NCBI GenBank assembly: GCA_903959905.1
Contig: CAJBYO010000025.1
Coordinates: 1-64,000, forward strand
Origin: an uncultured Bacteroidales bacterium
GTDB lineage: Bacteria; Bacteroidota; Bacteroidia; Bacteroidales; FEN-979
DNA length: 64,000 nt
Reading direction: 5' to 3'
Shown: piece by piece, positions 53,154-61,491 of the stretch
Layout of the letters: every line of letters starts with the position of its first letter
Position numbering within the stretch: the first letter of the stretch is position 1
The notes under the pieces: model-generated
Databases searched by the model: none
What the model saw: only the letters and a program-made list of their open reading frames with translations
Told to the model about the DNA's origin: nothing
Position numbers and translations under genes: made by a program

Positions 53154-54333
53154 GGTTCTTCCTGAAAAACCGGAGAAGGAGGTAGGAGACCGGGGCAAGG
53201 GTGATCACCAGGACTATACCAAGGAGGATACTGCCAATCAGGTACTGAACAAGGTTTTCCCTGATCCAGTGAAGGCCAATCCCGGAATCGTAGCTCATAT
53301 CAGATATATTCTCGCCCATGACTATTCCTCCCATTACGTAACTCAGGAATATAACGAAAGGCAGCATCGGAGGCATACTGATGTTGGAGGCTGTAACAGC
53401 CACAAATTTGTTGAGTTTGAAAACATGTGCCAGTCCAAGCGTGGTCACGATCTGCCATCCCCAGATGGGGGCCACACCAATGAACAACCCCAGTGCGATC
53501 GACATGGCCAGTTTGGCATTTGAATCCTCACTGTTTACAATGTACTCCATGAAAAACTCACGGACAGATTTTTTACGCAATCCTTTAAAGAATACCAGCG
53601 GCCTTACCCACAGCAAAGCAATGAAAACCATGATGCTGTTCACGATGCTGACACGCGTAAAATCCCTGAATTTTCTGAAATGTGATACACGCACATCCTT
53701 AGGGGCGTAATATACCCTTACCGGAAGTGATAGTACTTTAACACCGTGCCAGGCAAGCCTTACGAGTATTTCCACCTCGTATTCATATTTTGTTGAGTAC
53801 AGTTTTTTGATCTTTTTCACCTCCTCAAGCGGGTATAACCGGTAGCCTGTTTGAACATCATCAACGGTTATGCCGGTTTCCACCTTAAACCAGAAAATGG
53901 AGAACTTATGGCCGAAACTGCTGGTGCCGGGCACCGCTTCGCCCGACATGTCGCGGGCTCCGAGGATCATGGAGCCCGGATGCTGTTCGATCATATCCAG
54001 GAACAATGGTAAATCATCGGGAAAATGCTGGCCATCGCTGTCAATGGTTATCGCGTACCGGTATCCTTGTTCAGTTGCATATTTAAAACCTTGCCTTAAG
54101 GCCCATCCTTTGCCGGTATTAACAGGTATGTCTATTCTCTGAACAGTTTTGAATTTATCAATGATCAGGGATGTCCGGTCTGTTGATCCGTCGTTTACAA
54201 CGATCACATCTCGTGTGTATTGTAAAACCCCCGTGATCACAGCTTCGAGCGCATGGTCGTTATTATAGGTGGGGATGATGACACAGCAGCTCAGCTCAGA
54301 AAATTTTTGCTGCGTTACAGATTGGTCAGACAT
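53146..54333 (-). CDS. Family-2 glycosyltransferase with C-terminal DUF2062
   Basis: A 395-aa protein. The N-terminal GT2 domain (about 1-230) has CCVIIPTYNNDHALEAVI, DVIVVNDGSTDRTSLI and the metal-binding YAITIDSDGQHFPDDLPLFL. The C-terminal region (about 250-395) is DUF2062: an amphipathic helix plus TM segments, SIALGLFIGVAPIWGWQIV and MPPMLPFVIFLSYVMGG. This fusion is frequent in Bacteroidota aryl-polyene and flexirubin clusters and in others that make membrane glycolipids. It probably adds a sugar, for example to a polyprenyl or lipid acceptor. It is the first gene of the GT2-MMPL pair, with its own -7 box 32 nt upstream, and is divergent from radical SAM enzyme B. Confidence 0.9.
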   Translation of the reverse strand: MSDQSVTQQKFSELSCCVIIPTYNNDHALEAVITGVLQYTRDVIVVNDGSTDRTSLIIDKFKTVQRIDIPVNTGKGWALRQGFKYATEQGYRYAITIDSDGQHFPDDLPLFLDMIEQHPGSMILGARDMSGEAVPGTSSFGHKFSIFWFKVETGITVDDVQTGYRLYPLEEVKKIKKLYSTKYEYEVEILVRLAWHGVKVLSLPVRVYYAPKDVRVSHFRKFRDFTRVSIVNSIMVFIALLWVRPLVFFKGLRKKSVREFFMEYIVNSEDSNAKLAMSIALGLFIGVAPIWGWQIVTTLGLAHVFKLNKFVAVTASNISMPPMLPFVIFLSYVMGGIVMGENISDMSYDSGIGLHWIRENLVQYLIGSILLGIVLVITLAPVSYLLLRFFRKNHV

Positions 54334-54365
54334 AGGTCGGAAGAAACATGGGGTTTTCAGAGGGG

Positions 54366-54373
54366 CAAAGGTA
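54366..54373 (-). promoter_or_regulatory. -7 box of the GT2-MMPL pair
   Basis: The minus strand reads TACCTTTG followed by CCCC, 32 nt upstream of the GT2 start codon. Confidence 0.5.
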
Positions 54374-54475
54374 GGATTATTTAAGATGGTTTGGTAAGGT
54401 TGGAGTGTTGATATTTTGGTTGCCGGGTGCAGGTCAGCCGAAAATTACCTTTCAGTGCCAAGTGGTATTTTTACT

Positions 54476-54483
54476 TAATTTTG
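54476..54483 (+). promoter_or_regulatory. -7 box directly abutting radical SAM gene B
   Basis: TAATTTTG is followed by ACCC and then the ATG, so only 4 nt separate the box from the start codon. This predicts a leaderless or nearly leaderless mRNA. Confidence 0.5.
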
Positions 54484-54487
54484 ACCC

Positions 54488-55828
54488 ATGAAAATCCTTT
54501 TGATCAATCCTCCGAGATCGCCGGAGAATAACATACTCAAATTTGCACCTGAAGAGGCAAAACGCTTCATCCACAAGAAGTTGATTGGCCCTCCGCTGGG
54601 ATTGCTGACCATCGCTGCAGCAGTAAAGGACCACGATGTTACCGTTTTTGATACCAAAGGTGAATACGACCTGGTACCTGATTCCCCCTGTCTGGAGGCG
54701 TTGGTTCAAAACCTGCTTGAGAAGCACAAGCCCGACCTTGTCGGCGTAACTGTAATCACCTCTGAATTTGATTTCAGCATGGAGATCTGCCGAACAGTAA
54801 AAAACTACAACCCGGGGATACTCACCGTTGCAGGTGGACTGCATGCCACGCTTTGCCCGAACGATTTCACAGATCCTTCATTTGATATCATCATCCCGGG
54901 GCAATGCCCCCATATTTTCAGAGAGGTTGTGAGCGCACTGGAAAGTCGCACCCCGTATGATTCAATACCCGGAATCCTGGTCAATTCAGGTGGTATGTTG
55001 ACGAAGACCAAAGGAAAACCTGCAAACTGGGACAGCGCGGGTGCCGATTACCTGATGCCTGACAGAAGTCACCTGAAACGCTGGATTGAAACCTATAAAG
55101 TCGGAAACAGCCCTTTCCCGAGTACGTATGTCTTTACTTCACTGGGGTGCCCCTATAAATGCACTTTTTGTTCCATCTGGACCCAGTTTCGGGGGAAGTA
55201 TTACCAACGTTCGGTTGAGAGCCTCATCACAGAACTGAAAAGCATTGAAGAGTACCCGGTGGTCAGATTTGCCGATGCAAATACCGTTGTGGATGAAGCC
55301 TTCATGCTTCAGTTGTTCAAAAGGATGGAAGAGGAAGGCATCCATAAGACCATTGTGATGGATATCAGGGCAGATGTCGCGGCAAACCGCCCCGACATTA
55401 TTGAAAAACTTGCCCGTGGCGGGTTAAAAGTTGTCATTTGCGGATTTGAGTCGTTCCGTGATGAAGAGTTGAAAAAATATCATAAAGATTCGCCGGCCAT
55501 TGATAACCAGGAAGCGGTAAAAGTATTTGAGCAAAACGGGATCATGGTGCGGGGAAATTATGTAATTCCGCCGGACTACAATCATAAGGATTTTGAGGCG
55601 CTTTCAGAATATGCCGACCGTAACCGGGTGGTATACGCAGGGTATACAATCCTGACACCAATGCCGGGAACTGTATATTATCAACAGGTTAAAAATGATA
55701 TAGTTGATAACGATTACCGGAAGTATAACTTCTTTAATTCGGTGATGAAGACCACATTGCCGCATGATGAGTTTCATACGAGGGTAGGGAGTTTGTGGCT
55801 GATTAAAAAGGGGACGGATGTGATTTAG
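54488..55828 (+). CDS. B12-binding radical SAM enzyme B
   Basis: A 446-aa cobalamin-binding radical SAM enzyme. The B12 domain (about 1-160) has VGVTVITSEFDFSMEICRTV and TVAGGLHATLCPNDF. The radical SAM core has SLGCPYKCTFCSIWTQFRG with the C-x3-C-x2-C cluster motif near 220, then the QLFKRMEEEGIHKTIVMDIR barrel segment. In lipid and secondary-metabolite clusters these enzymes methylate or couple unactivated carbons. It is divergent from GT2 and followed by a second rightward radical SAM gene. Between them, starting 2 nt after its stop, lies an eight-copy 7-bp repeat. Confidence 0.92.
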   Translation: MKILLINPPRSPENNILKFAPEEAKRFIHKKLIGPPLGLLTIAAAVKDHDVTVFDTKGEYDLVPDSPCLEALVQNLLEKHKPDLVGVTVITSEFDFSMEICRTVKNYNPGILTVAGGLHATLCPNDFTDPSFDIIIPGQCPHIFREVVSALESRTPYDSIPGILVNSGGMLTKTKGKPANWDSAGADYLMPDRSHLKRWIETYKVGNSPFPSTYVFTSLGCPYKCTFCSIWTQFRGKYYQRSVESLITELKSIEEYPVVRFADANTVVDEAFMLQLFKRMEEEGIHKTIVMDIRADVAANRPDIIEKLARGGLKVVICGFESFRDEELKKYHKDSPAIDNQEAVKVFEQNGIMVRGNYVIPPDYNHKDFEALSEYADRNRVVYAGYTILTPMPGTVYYQQVKNDIVDNDYRKYNFFNSVMKTTLPHDEFHTRVGSLWLIKKGTDVI

Positions 55829-55829
55829 C

Positions 55830-55885
55830 GTGACGCGTGACGCGTGACAGGTGACAGGTGACGCGTGACGGGTGACGCGTGACGG
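55830..55885 (+). repeat. Eight tandem 7-bp repeats (GTGACNN)
   Basis: Units GTGACGC, GTGACAG and GTGACGG in direct succession fill the spacer between radical SAM genes B and C. The same family in the opposite orientation lies at 61401-61491, so the pair flanks 5.5 kb as an inverted repeat. Confidence 0.9.
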
Positions 55886-55916
55886 GTGAATGAAGAATGA
55901 ACAATTACTGAGGTCA

Positions 55917-57353
55917 ATGAAAAGGGTTTTGCTGGTTAATACGAACATGGAAAGGGCGCCGTATCCTGTGCCGCCTTTGGGGTTGTGCATGCTTGCCACC
56001 GTGCTTCAGGAGACATACAATGTGAGGATTTACGACGGGGTGTTTGATGAGGGGAGCGGACTTGTATCAATGGTCCGGGAATTTAAGCCTGATTTTATTG
56101 GTTTCAGCATCCGGAACATTGATGATGTGGTGATGGACCGGGAGATTTTTTACGTGAAGGATATTGTACAAAAGTTTATTGAACCTGTGAGGTTTGTAAC
56201 TGACGTTCCAATCATTCTGGGTGGGAGCGGATTCAGTATTTTCCCGGTTGATGTGATGAAAATGACCGGGGCAGATTTCGGGATTGTCGGAGAGGCGGAA
56301 GAACTGCTGCCGGAACTGCTTTCCAGGTTATGTAACGGGTTGACAACAGATGACATGCCCAACCTGGTCAAATACGGGGGTTCACAGGTACAAGCAGGGA
56401 ATAAATACTCATTTTCCAAACCGGCCACACAGCGATTTCCAGAAATTGATAAATGGGTGGATTTTACACCGTATAAAGCCAAAGGTGTCTATTCTGTGCA
56501 AACCAAACGCGGTTGTTCTCATGGATGCATCTATTGTACATATCCGTTGATTGAAGGCAGGAAATTCAGAACGCGATCCCCATCGGCAATTGTTGATGAA
56601 ATTGAGCAGGCGCATCAGCGGCTGGGAAATGTGATGTTTGAATTCGTGGATTCAACATTCAACGATCCCAGGGGCCATGCAGAATCCATATGCAGGGAGA
56701 TCATCAGCAGGAAAATCAAAGTGAAACTGAGGACAATGGGTATCAACCCGCGACATGTCAGTGAAGAGCTTTTCGAACTCATGCAACGTGCAGGTTTTGT
56801 GCAGATCGACGCAACTCCCGACAGTGCATCACCCTCAGTCCTGCATCTCCTCGACAAAGGCTTTGGCCTTGACCATATCGAACGGATGGCCGGCATGATC
56901 AGCAAATTCAACATCCCTACCATGTGGTTTTTCCTGTTTGGCGGGCCTGGTGAAACGGAGGGGACATTCAATGAAACCCTTGATTTTATTGATAAATTCG
57001 TTAATCCTGCCGACCTGGTATACATGAATGCCGGGCTCAGGATCTACCCTGGCACACCACTATATTCCATGTCTGTCCGTGAAGGCAGGTTCACACATTC
57101 CGACTCAGTATTTCAGCCACCTGCATATTACTATTCCGATAAAATCACCAAGGGGCACCTCGACCACCTGATCCGTAAAGCGTCGCGCAGCAGGCACAAT
57201 TGTCTTCATGCGCTTGAGACAGCGCCATCGCCGGAAATGATCTCTGAAGCCCTGGAAATGCGCAAAAATCATGGCCTTGACGAGCCCATGTTCAGAACTT
57301 TGCTGCGACTTCGGGCAAACTGGATGGCGGAGGGGAAATTAAAAACGGATTAA
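55917..57353 (+). CDS. B12-binding radical SAM enzyme C
   Basis: A 478-aa cobalamin-binding radical SAM enzyme. The N-terminus MKRVLLVNTNMERAPYPVP is typical of the B12-binding domain start; an ATG at 55890 would add nine residues. Domain 1 has PDFIGFSIRNIDDVVMDRE and VPIILGGSGFSIFPVDVM. The cluster motif is KRGCSHGCIYCTYPLIEGR (C-x3-C-x2-C) near 200. FNIPTMWFFLFGGPGETEGT follows in the barrel. It is in the same direction as enzyme B and ends in a 4-nt overlap with the convergent FabD-like gene. Substrate is unknown. Confidence 0.91.
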   Translation: MKRVLLVNTNMERAPYPVPPLGLCMLATVLQETYNVRIYDGVFDEGSGLVSMVREFKPDFIGFSIRNIDDVVMDREIFYVKDIVQKFIEPVRFVTDVPIILGGSGFSIFPVDVMKMTGADFGIVGEAEELLPELLSRLCNGLTTDDMPNLVKYGGSQVQAGNKYSFSKPATQRFPEIDKWVDFTPYKAKGVYSVQTKRGCSHGCIYCTYPLIEGRKFRTRSPSAIVDEIEQAHQRLGNVMFEFVDSTFNDPRGHAESICREIISRKIKVKLRTMGINPRHVSEELFELMQRAGFVQIDATPDSASPSVLHLLDKGFGLDHIERMAGMISKFNIPTMWFFLFGGPGETEGTFNETLDFIDKFVNPADLVYMNAGLRIYPGTPLYSMSVREGRFTHSDSVFQPPAYYYSDKITKGHLDHLIRKASRSRHNCLHALETAPSPEMISEALEMRKNHGLDEPMFRTLLRLRANWMAEGKLKTD

Positions 57354-58267
57354 TCGGAAGAAGCAGGAGGTATGGCGTTCAGGGTGTAAAAATTCCTTGC
57401 ACCCTCAATAAACCTGGCATTCTTTGCCAGTCCTTTGGACGGTCCGCATTCAATGAAGTGTGAAACACCATGGCCAAGCAGCGCCTGCATCGTATTGAAC
57501 CAGTTCAGCGGGTAATACAGGTTCCTTACCAATTCGGCAGCAACCATTCGTGGGTTTGTCAGGAGAGCCTGATCAACCAGGGAAATAACGGGGGTTTGTG
57601 GTGAACCAATGTCGAGTTTGCCCAGATTGTCGGCAAAATCCATTGCTCCTGCTTTAAGTTCACTTGAATGGTAGGGTATTGATACTGAAAGGTCACGGGT
57701 ATTCAGCGCTCCTTCTTCCTTCGCAAGTTTCAGCAGCTGATGAACCTCGGCCCGGCGTCCGGAAATTACGAATGAATGGGAGGCATTCTGGTTGGTAATT
57801 TCAATGCTGAAGGCCGATTTGTCGATAAGTGTCTCGATGTCCTTTCTGTCAAGCCCTATCAGGGTTCCCATCGTATATTCTGCTCCGGGGAGAGATTTCA
57901 AAAGTGAGCCATGGGCAAGCCTTATCAGTGTCAAACCTGTTTCAAACGATACCGCGCCACCGTCAAAAAGAGCGGCGTAAATGCCCATGCTGTAGCCTGC
58001 GGTAAACCCGGGCGATAAACCGTTGTTTCTCAGTAACGAAGAGGCGGCACAGCTGTAAATGTAGGTAATGTACTGGGTGCGTAGTTCATCATCATGGAAA
58101 GCCCTGTTTTCAAATGTGAACTGAGCAAGTTCCTGGTCGGTATGGCTGGCGGCCTTGAAAAGTAATTCACTGAAATACTGGTCAAATCCGGGCATAGTTT
58201 GCCCTGGATGATCGGCATAATCGTTTGTAAAGGCCGGAAAAACGAATGCTAAATGATGGTCTTGCAA
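57350..58267 (-). CDS. FabD-like ACP S-malonyltransferase/acyltransferase
   Basis: A 305-aa acyltransferase of the FabD/AT fold. The nucleophile elbow is TAGYSMGIYAALFDGGAVSF (GYSMG, near 91). The catalytic His is in LSVSIPYHSSELKAGAM near 195. The usual malonyl-specific Arg and GQGSQ-type N-terminus are not obvious (the N-terminus reads AFVFPAFTNDY), so substrate specificity may differ from housekeeping FabD. It likely loads malonyl or another acyl unit on the neighbouring ACP, whose gene ends 15 nt upstream. It is the last gene of the leftward FabF-ACP-AT set. Confidence 0.86.
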   Translation of the reverse strand: MQDHHLAFVFPAFTNDYADHPGQTMPGFDQYFSELLFKAASHTDQELAQFTFENRAFHDDELRTQYITYIYSCAASSLLRNNGLSPGFTAGYSMGIYAALFDGGAVSFETGLTLIRLAHGSLLKSLPGAEYTMGTLIGLDRKDIETLIDKSAFSIEITNQNASHSFVISGRRAEVHQLLKLAKEEGALNTRDLSVSIPYHSSELKAGAMDFADNLGKLDIGSPQTPVISLVDQALLTNPRMVAAELVRNLYYPLNWFNTMQALLGHGVSHFIECGPSKGLAKNARFIEGARNFYTLNAIPPASSD

Positions 58268-58282
58268 ATCTGTTTCAGCAGG

Positions 58283-58591
58283 TTATTGATCAATTTCAAG
58301 AAGCCGGTTTTCATGTTCAATGATAAGCAGTTGCATGTCAATCAGTTGTCCGATCGTTGCAACCGGGTGTTTGACTGCATACTTCCCGATCACTTTCAGT
58401 TCAATGTCAAGCTGGTACTTTTTCTTGAATATCTCAATCAGTTCCAGGAACATCAGTGAATCACCGTCAAGGTCATTGATGATACTGGTATTGCTGTTTA
58501 TGCTGGCAAGGTCAACTTCACATTCATCGGCAAAAAAACTGTAAACGATCTCTTTGACTTCGTTCCTTATTTTATCTGTAATTGGGGCCAT
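58283..58591 (-). CDS. Acyl carrier protein (second of two)
   Basis: A 102-aa acidic carrier. The phosphopantetheine Ser lies in NDLDGDSLMFLELIEIFKKK (GDSL). Helix 1 is KIRNEVKEIVYSFFADECEV. The C-terminal tail is longer than that of housekeeping ACPs. It sits between FabF (46-nt gap, with its own -7 box at 58612-58619) and the FabD-like gene (15-nt gap), so it is the likely carrier for chain extension by those enzymes. Confidence 0.9.
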   Translation of the reverse strand: MAPITDKIRNEVKEIVYSFFADECEVDLASINSNTSIINDLDGDSLMFLELIEIFKKKYQLDIELKVIGKYAVKHPVATIGQLIDMQLLIIEHENRLLEIDQ

Positions 58592-58611
58592 TTTATCTTA
58601 ACTTTAAGTTG

Positions 58612-58619
58612 CAAAAATA
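58612..58619 (-). promoter_or_regulatory. Possible -7 box of the ACP-AT pair
   Basis: The minus strand reads TATTTTTG followed by CAAC, 20 nt upstream of the ACP start and inside the 46-nt FabF-ACP gap. Confidence 0.45.
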
Positions 58620-58637
58620 TGATTTTTTTGCAAAATG

Positions 58638-59858
58638 TCAGTCCCGGTACTTTTTCAGCACAAGGGTTGCATTATGCCCTCCAAACCCAAATGAATTGGT
58701 GAGTGCAACGTTGAAATCCGATTTCCTTGATTTATTCGGCACATAGTCAAGGTCAAGGTCAGGATCAGGGTGATCGTAGTTAATGGTAGGGGGCAGGATG
58801 CCGTTTTTGAGTGCCAGTGCGGTAATGATGGCTTCAATGGCCCCTGCTGCGCCTATGGTATGTCCAAGCATGGATTTGGAAGAAGAAACAGGAATTTGAC
58901 GTGCCCCGTCACCGAATACCTGCCTGATGGCCATCGTTTCGTAACGGTCGTTTAATTCGGTTGATGTTCCGTGCGCATTGATGTATCCTACTTCATCTTT
59001 TTTTATTCCTGCATTTTTCAACGCCAGCTCCAGTGTTTTAGCCATCCCTTCACCGTCCTTCATCGGGGCCATGATGTTGTAGCCTTCACTGGTCAGCCCG
59101 CAGCCTGCTATTTCTGCGTATATGGCCGTATTCCGGGCAATGGCATGCTCCTTGCCTTCAAGCACGAGAACACCTGCTCCTTCGCCGATTACAAACCCGT
59201 CGCGGTCAAGGGAAAAGGGTTTGCTTGCCTTTTCAGGGGGATCGTTAGCCACCGACAAAGCGTATAATGCATTGAATCCCTGGATCTCTTCAAAATTGAT
59301 GATGGAATCAGCGCCGCCGACGATTACAACATCGGCCTGTCCGCTTTTGATCATCTCATATCCAAAAGCAATGGCATATGCTGAGGATGCACAAGCTGTA
59401 TTGACTGAAAATGAAGGTCCTTGCAACTGGTACTCCAGCGATATCCAGGCGGGCATGGAGTTGGTCATTGACTTGAAAACTGTGTTCTGGATGGTTGTAT
59501 CTTTTTCGGAGCTTGAGTTCCCCGTGTTGACAACCCCCATCACCACTCCGCATCTGGCGCGATCGAGCAGATTAAAATCTATTCCGGCATCAGTTACAGC
59601 AATTTTTGCAGCGGTTATACACATCCGCGTAACCCTTGTCATCTGGCTGGCGGCACGTTTCTTTATCAGGTTCCTGGATAATTCATCAAAGGCGGGAGGC
59701 ACTTCGGCGGCTACACGGGTTGCCAGGGTACCGGCATCAAAATGGGTTATTTCTTTTACCCCGCTTTTACCGGCAACAATATTTTCCCAGTTTTCTTCCA
59801 ATGATAAACCCAGGGAGGAGATCAGGCCCATCCCAGTGATAACAACTTCTTTTGACAT
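58638..59858 (-). CDS. Beta-ketoacyl-ACP synthase II (FabF-type)
   Basis: A 406-aa condensing enzyme that extends acyl-ACP with malonyl-ACP. The start EVVITGMGLISSLGLSLEEN is the KAS II N-terminus. The catalytic triad is complete: Cys in VNTACASSAYAIAFG (near 165), His in INAHGTSTELND (near 302) and His in MLGHTIGAAGAIEAI (near 338). It ends in the usual NSFGFGGHNATLVLKKY. This one may be a cluster-specific copy, because it clusters with a dedicated ACP, an acyltransferase and radical SAM genes rather than with fab housekeeping genes. ATG 59858 fits the family N-terminus; the cytochrome-like gene ends 8 nt upstream. Confidence 0.94.
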   Translation of the reverse strand: MSKEVVITGMGLISSLGLSLEENWENIVAGKSGVKEITHFDAGTLATRVAAEVPPAFDELSRNLIKKRAASQMTRVTRMCITAAKIAVTDAGIDFNLLDRARCGVVMGVVNTGNSSSEKDTTIQNTVFKSMTNSMPAWISLEYQLQGPSFSVNTACASSAYAIAFGYEMIKSGQADVVIVGGADSIINFEEIQGFNALYALSVANDPPEKASKPFSLDRDGFVIGEGAGVLVLEGKEHAIARNTAIYAEIAGCGLTSEGYNIMAPMKDGEGMAKTLELALKNAGIKKDEVGYINAHGTSTELNDRYETMAIRQVFGDGARQIPVSSSKSMLGHTIGAAGAIEAIITALALKNGILPPTINYDHPDPDLDLDYVPNKSRKSDFNVALTNSFGFGGHNATLVLKKYRD

Positions 59859-59866
59859 GGAACGAT

Positions 59867-60259
59867 CTATTTTTGTAAACTCTTTGCCCACCTGCAAATC
59901 ATGTCCACTTCAGCCTGGGTAGGAACATCACCGGGATTTTTAGCACGCCATTTTTTAGGAGGCATGGCGCTTTTGGTCAGCTCCTTGCACATGGTATTGG
60001 CTTTATTGAACTGCTTTTCGGAATCATATTTATCCCAGGAGGAGAAATTGACCTTACCCTTTGCCATGAAATTCCCATCATCGGCATGACAGTCCATGCA
60101 TGCTTTCTTAATGATTTTATGAATGCTGTCGGGAAGCGGAGTTCCGGGGCCGGGGGCGTTGCCTTTTGCGGAACCGGTAACAGTTTGAGGGTTGAAAGCG
60201 AATGTAAAGGCAAGAAACACACTCACTGCGATGAGTGCTATGGAGGTTAACTTTTTCAT
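59867..60259 (-). CDS. Haem-binding domain protein
   Basis: A 130-aa exported protein. The N-terminal signal segment LTSIALIAVSVFLAFTFAF is followed by a Ser/Gly/Pro-rich linker. A c-type haem motif CMDCH lies in KKACMDCHADDGNFMAK near residue 57. Downstream, FSSWDKYD and SAMPPKKWRAKNPG match the Haem_bd domain pattern of Bacteroidota. The haem would be attached covalently in the periplasm. A role in electron supply for desaturation is conceivable, but the gene may be incidental. ATG 60259 is set by the signal peptide. FabF begins 8 nt downstream. Confidence 0.85.
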   Translation of the reverse strand: MKKLTSIALIAVSVFLAFTFAFNPQTVTGSAKGNAPGPGTPLPDSIHKIIKKACMDCHADDGNFMAKGKVNFSSWDKYDSEKQFNKANTMCKELTKSAMPPKKWRAKNPGDVPTQAEVDMICRWAKSLQK

Positions 60260-60281
60260 GGTTTTTACGATTATTATGCTA

Positions 60282-60289
60282 CAAAGATA
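60282..60289 (-). promoter_or_regulatory. -7 box of the haem protein-FabF pair
   Basis: The minus strand reads TATCTTTG, 22 nt upstream of the ATG at 60259. A TTTG 16 nt before it may be the -33 element. Confidence 0.55.
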
Positions 60290-60329
60290 AGATGAAATAT
60301 ACAGGCAAAGTAATATATTTTTTGTATTC

Positions 60330-61358
60330 TTAACCAGGCGGCCAAGCCGGAATGTCAAAATATTCCCTGATAGCAAAGTTTGCATCTTCAGGCGATATGT
60401 TGGCAGCCGTTGCGAAATTCCCGGCAGATTCAATCCAGACTTCACGCAGTTGTTGAATAATTTGCTCTTTGTAATAAGAATCTTTAACAGGCACAATCTC
60501 CAGTGGATAGTCGTAAAACCCCGCCTGTGTTCTGACTCCAAGCCGTCCTTTTGACACAAGATCATCCAGGACATTTATCAGTGGTTCATAATGAAAATAC
60601 CGAGGGTAGGAGCGTGTGTAGTTTTTGACAGAGGTCAGCATGGTGTCAAGGCCCACACTGTCAAAAAAATCAAATATGCCGAATGGGAACAGGTTCTCCT
60701 TCACCATTTGATCCATTTGCCGGTATGTGCAACGGCCTGCATCCACAAACAGGAAGGCTTCGTTCTGAACATCAAGCATTATCCTGTTTAAAATGAAGCT
60801 GCAGTCTTCTCCAAGTTTGATGTGCCGCCTGTTGATTCTATCCAGAAATGACTCAATGACCAGGATTGTTTCATCGAATGTTCGTGATGTCACGGTTAAC
60901 TCAACGATATTCTTCAGCTGAACAGGATAGAAGAAATGGAGTCCTACAGTTGTGAATACCCGGTGTCCGGGTGGAGAAAGTTCGGATGGATTAAACGATG
61001 AAGAGTTTGTGGCAAAAATTGCATCCTCTTTTATGCATTTGTCAAGGGATGACAACAACTCCCTTTTAAGTGTTTTTAATTCCGGCAGCGCTTCAATGAT
61101 CAGATCACAATCGCTTAAAGAATTAAGATCCCTTGAAATCACTGTCCTTTCAAGGAGTTCAAACCTGGCCGGGTTAATGATGCCTGCGTCAAGTGACCGT
61201 CTTATTTTTTTGTCGAATTGCCTGTTAATTTTATCAACATCTGAACCGGGACTGCTGACCAGAGTCAGTTCAAAACCAAAATCCATCAGATAGTTAAAAA
61301 TGCCGGTTCCCATCTTTCCCGCCCCAACAATACCGACCTTGTTTATTTCCTTTATCAT
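60330..61358 (-). CDS. 3-hydroxyacyl-CoA dehydrogenase family protein
   Basis: A 342-aa NAD-dependent dehydrogenase. The Rossmann motif KVGIVGAGKMGTGIFNYLM starts near residue 7. DLIIEALPELKTLKRELLSS and ATNSSSFNPSELS follow, then the catalytic region VGLHFFYPVQLKNIVELTV with His. The C-terminal domain contains RLGVRTQAGFYDYP. Catabolic versions oxidise 3-hydroxyacyl-CoA; here it could reduce 3-ketoacyl chains made by FabF, since no FabG is seen nearby. ATG 61358 precedes the Rossmann motif and avoids including the 61401-61491 repeat. Confidence 0.89.
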   Translation of the reverse strand: MIKEINKVGIVGAGKMGTGIFNYLMDFGFELTLVSSPGSDVDKINRQFDKKIRRSLDAGIINPARFELLERTVISRDLNSLSDCDLIIEALPELKTLKRELLSSLDKCIKEDAIFATNSSSFNPSELSPPGHRVFTTVGLHFFYPVQLKNIVELTVTSRTFDETILVIESFLDRINRRHIKLGEDCSFILNRIMLDVQNEAFLFVDAGRCTYRQMDQMVKENLFPFGIFDFFDSVGLDTMLTSVKNYTRSYPRYFHYEPLINVLDDLVSKGRLGVRTQAGFYDYPLEIVPVKDSYYKEQIIQQLREVWIESAGNFATAANISPEDANFAIREYFDIPAWPPG

Positions 61359-61400
61359 AACCAACTTGTAATTGTACCCTCCCTGAACAAATGACCTCAC

Positions 61401-61491
61401 CCGTCACTTGTCACGCGTCACCAGTCACCCGTCACCCGTCACCCGTCACGCGTCACCTGTCACGCGTCACCCGTCACGCGTCACCCGTCAC
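61401..61491 (-). repeat. Thirteen tandem 7-bp repeats (NNGTCAC on the plus strand)
   Basis: Units CCGTCAC, GCGTCAC, CTGTCAC, TTGTCAC and CAGTCAC run without gaps. They fill the spacer between the dehydrogenase gene and radical SAM gene D, and their right part encodes the last residues (VTGDA) and the TGA stop of gene D. Confidence 0.9.

Noticed and set aside
55830..61491. CRISPR array for the 7-bp or 34-bp repeats
   Set aside because: Units are too short or have no unique spacers, and no cas genes are near.
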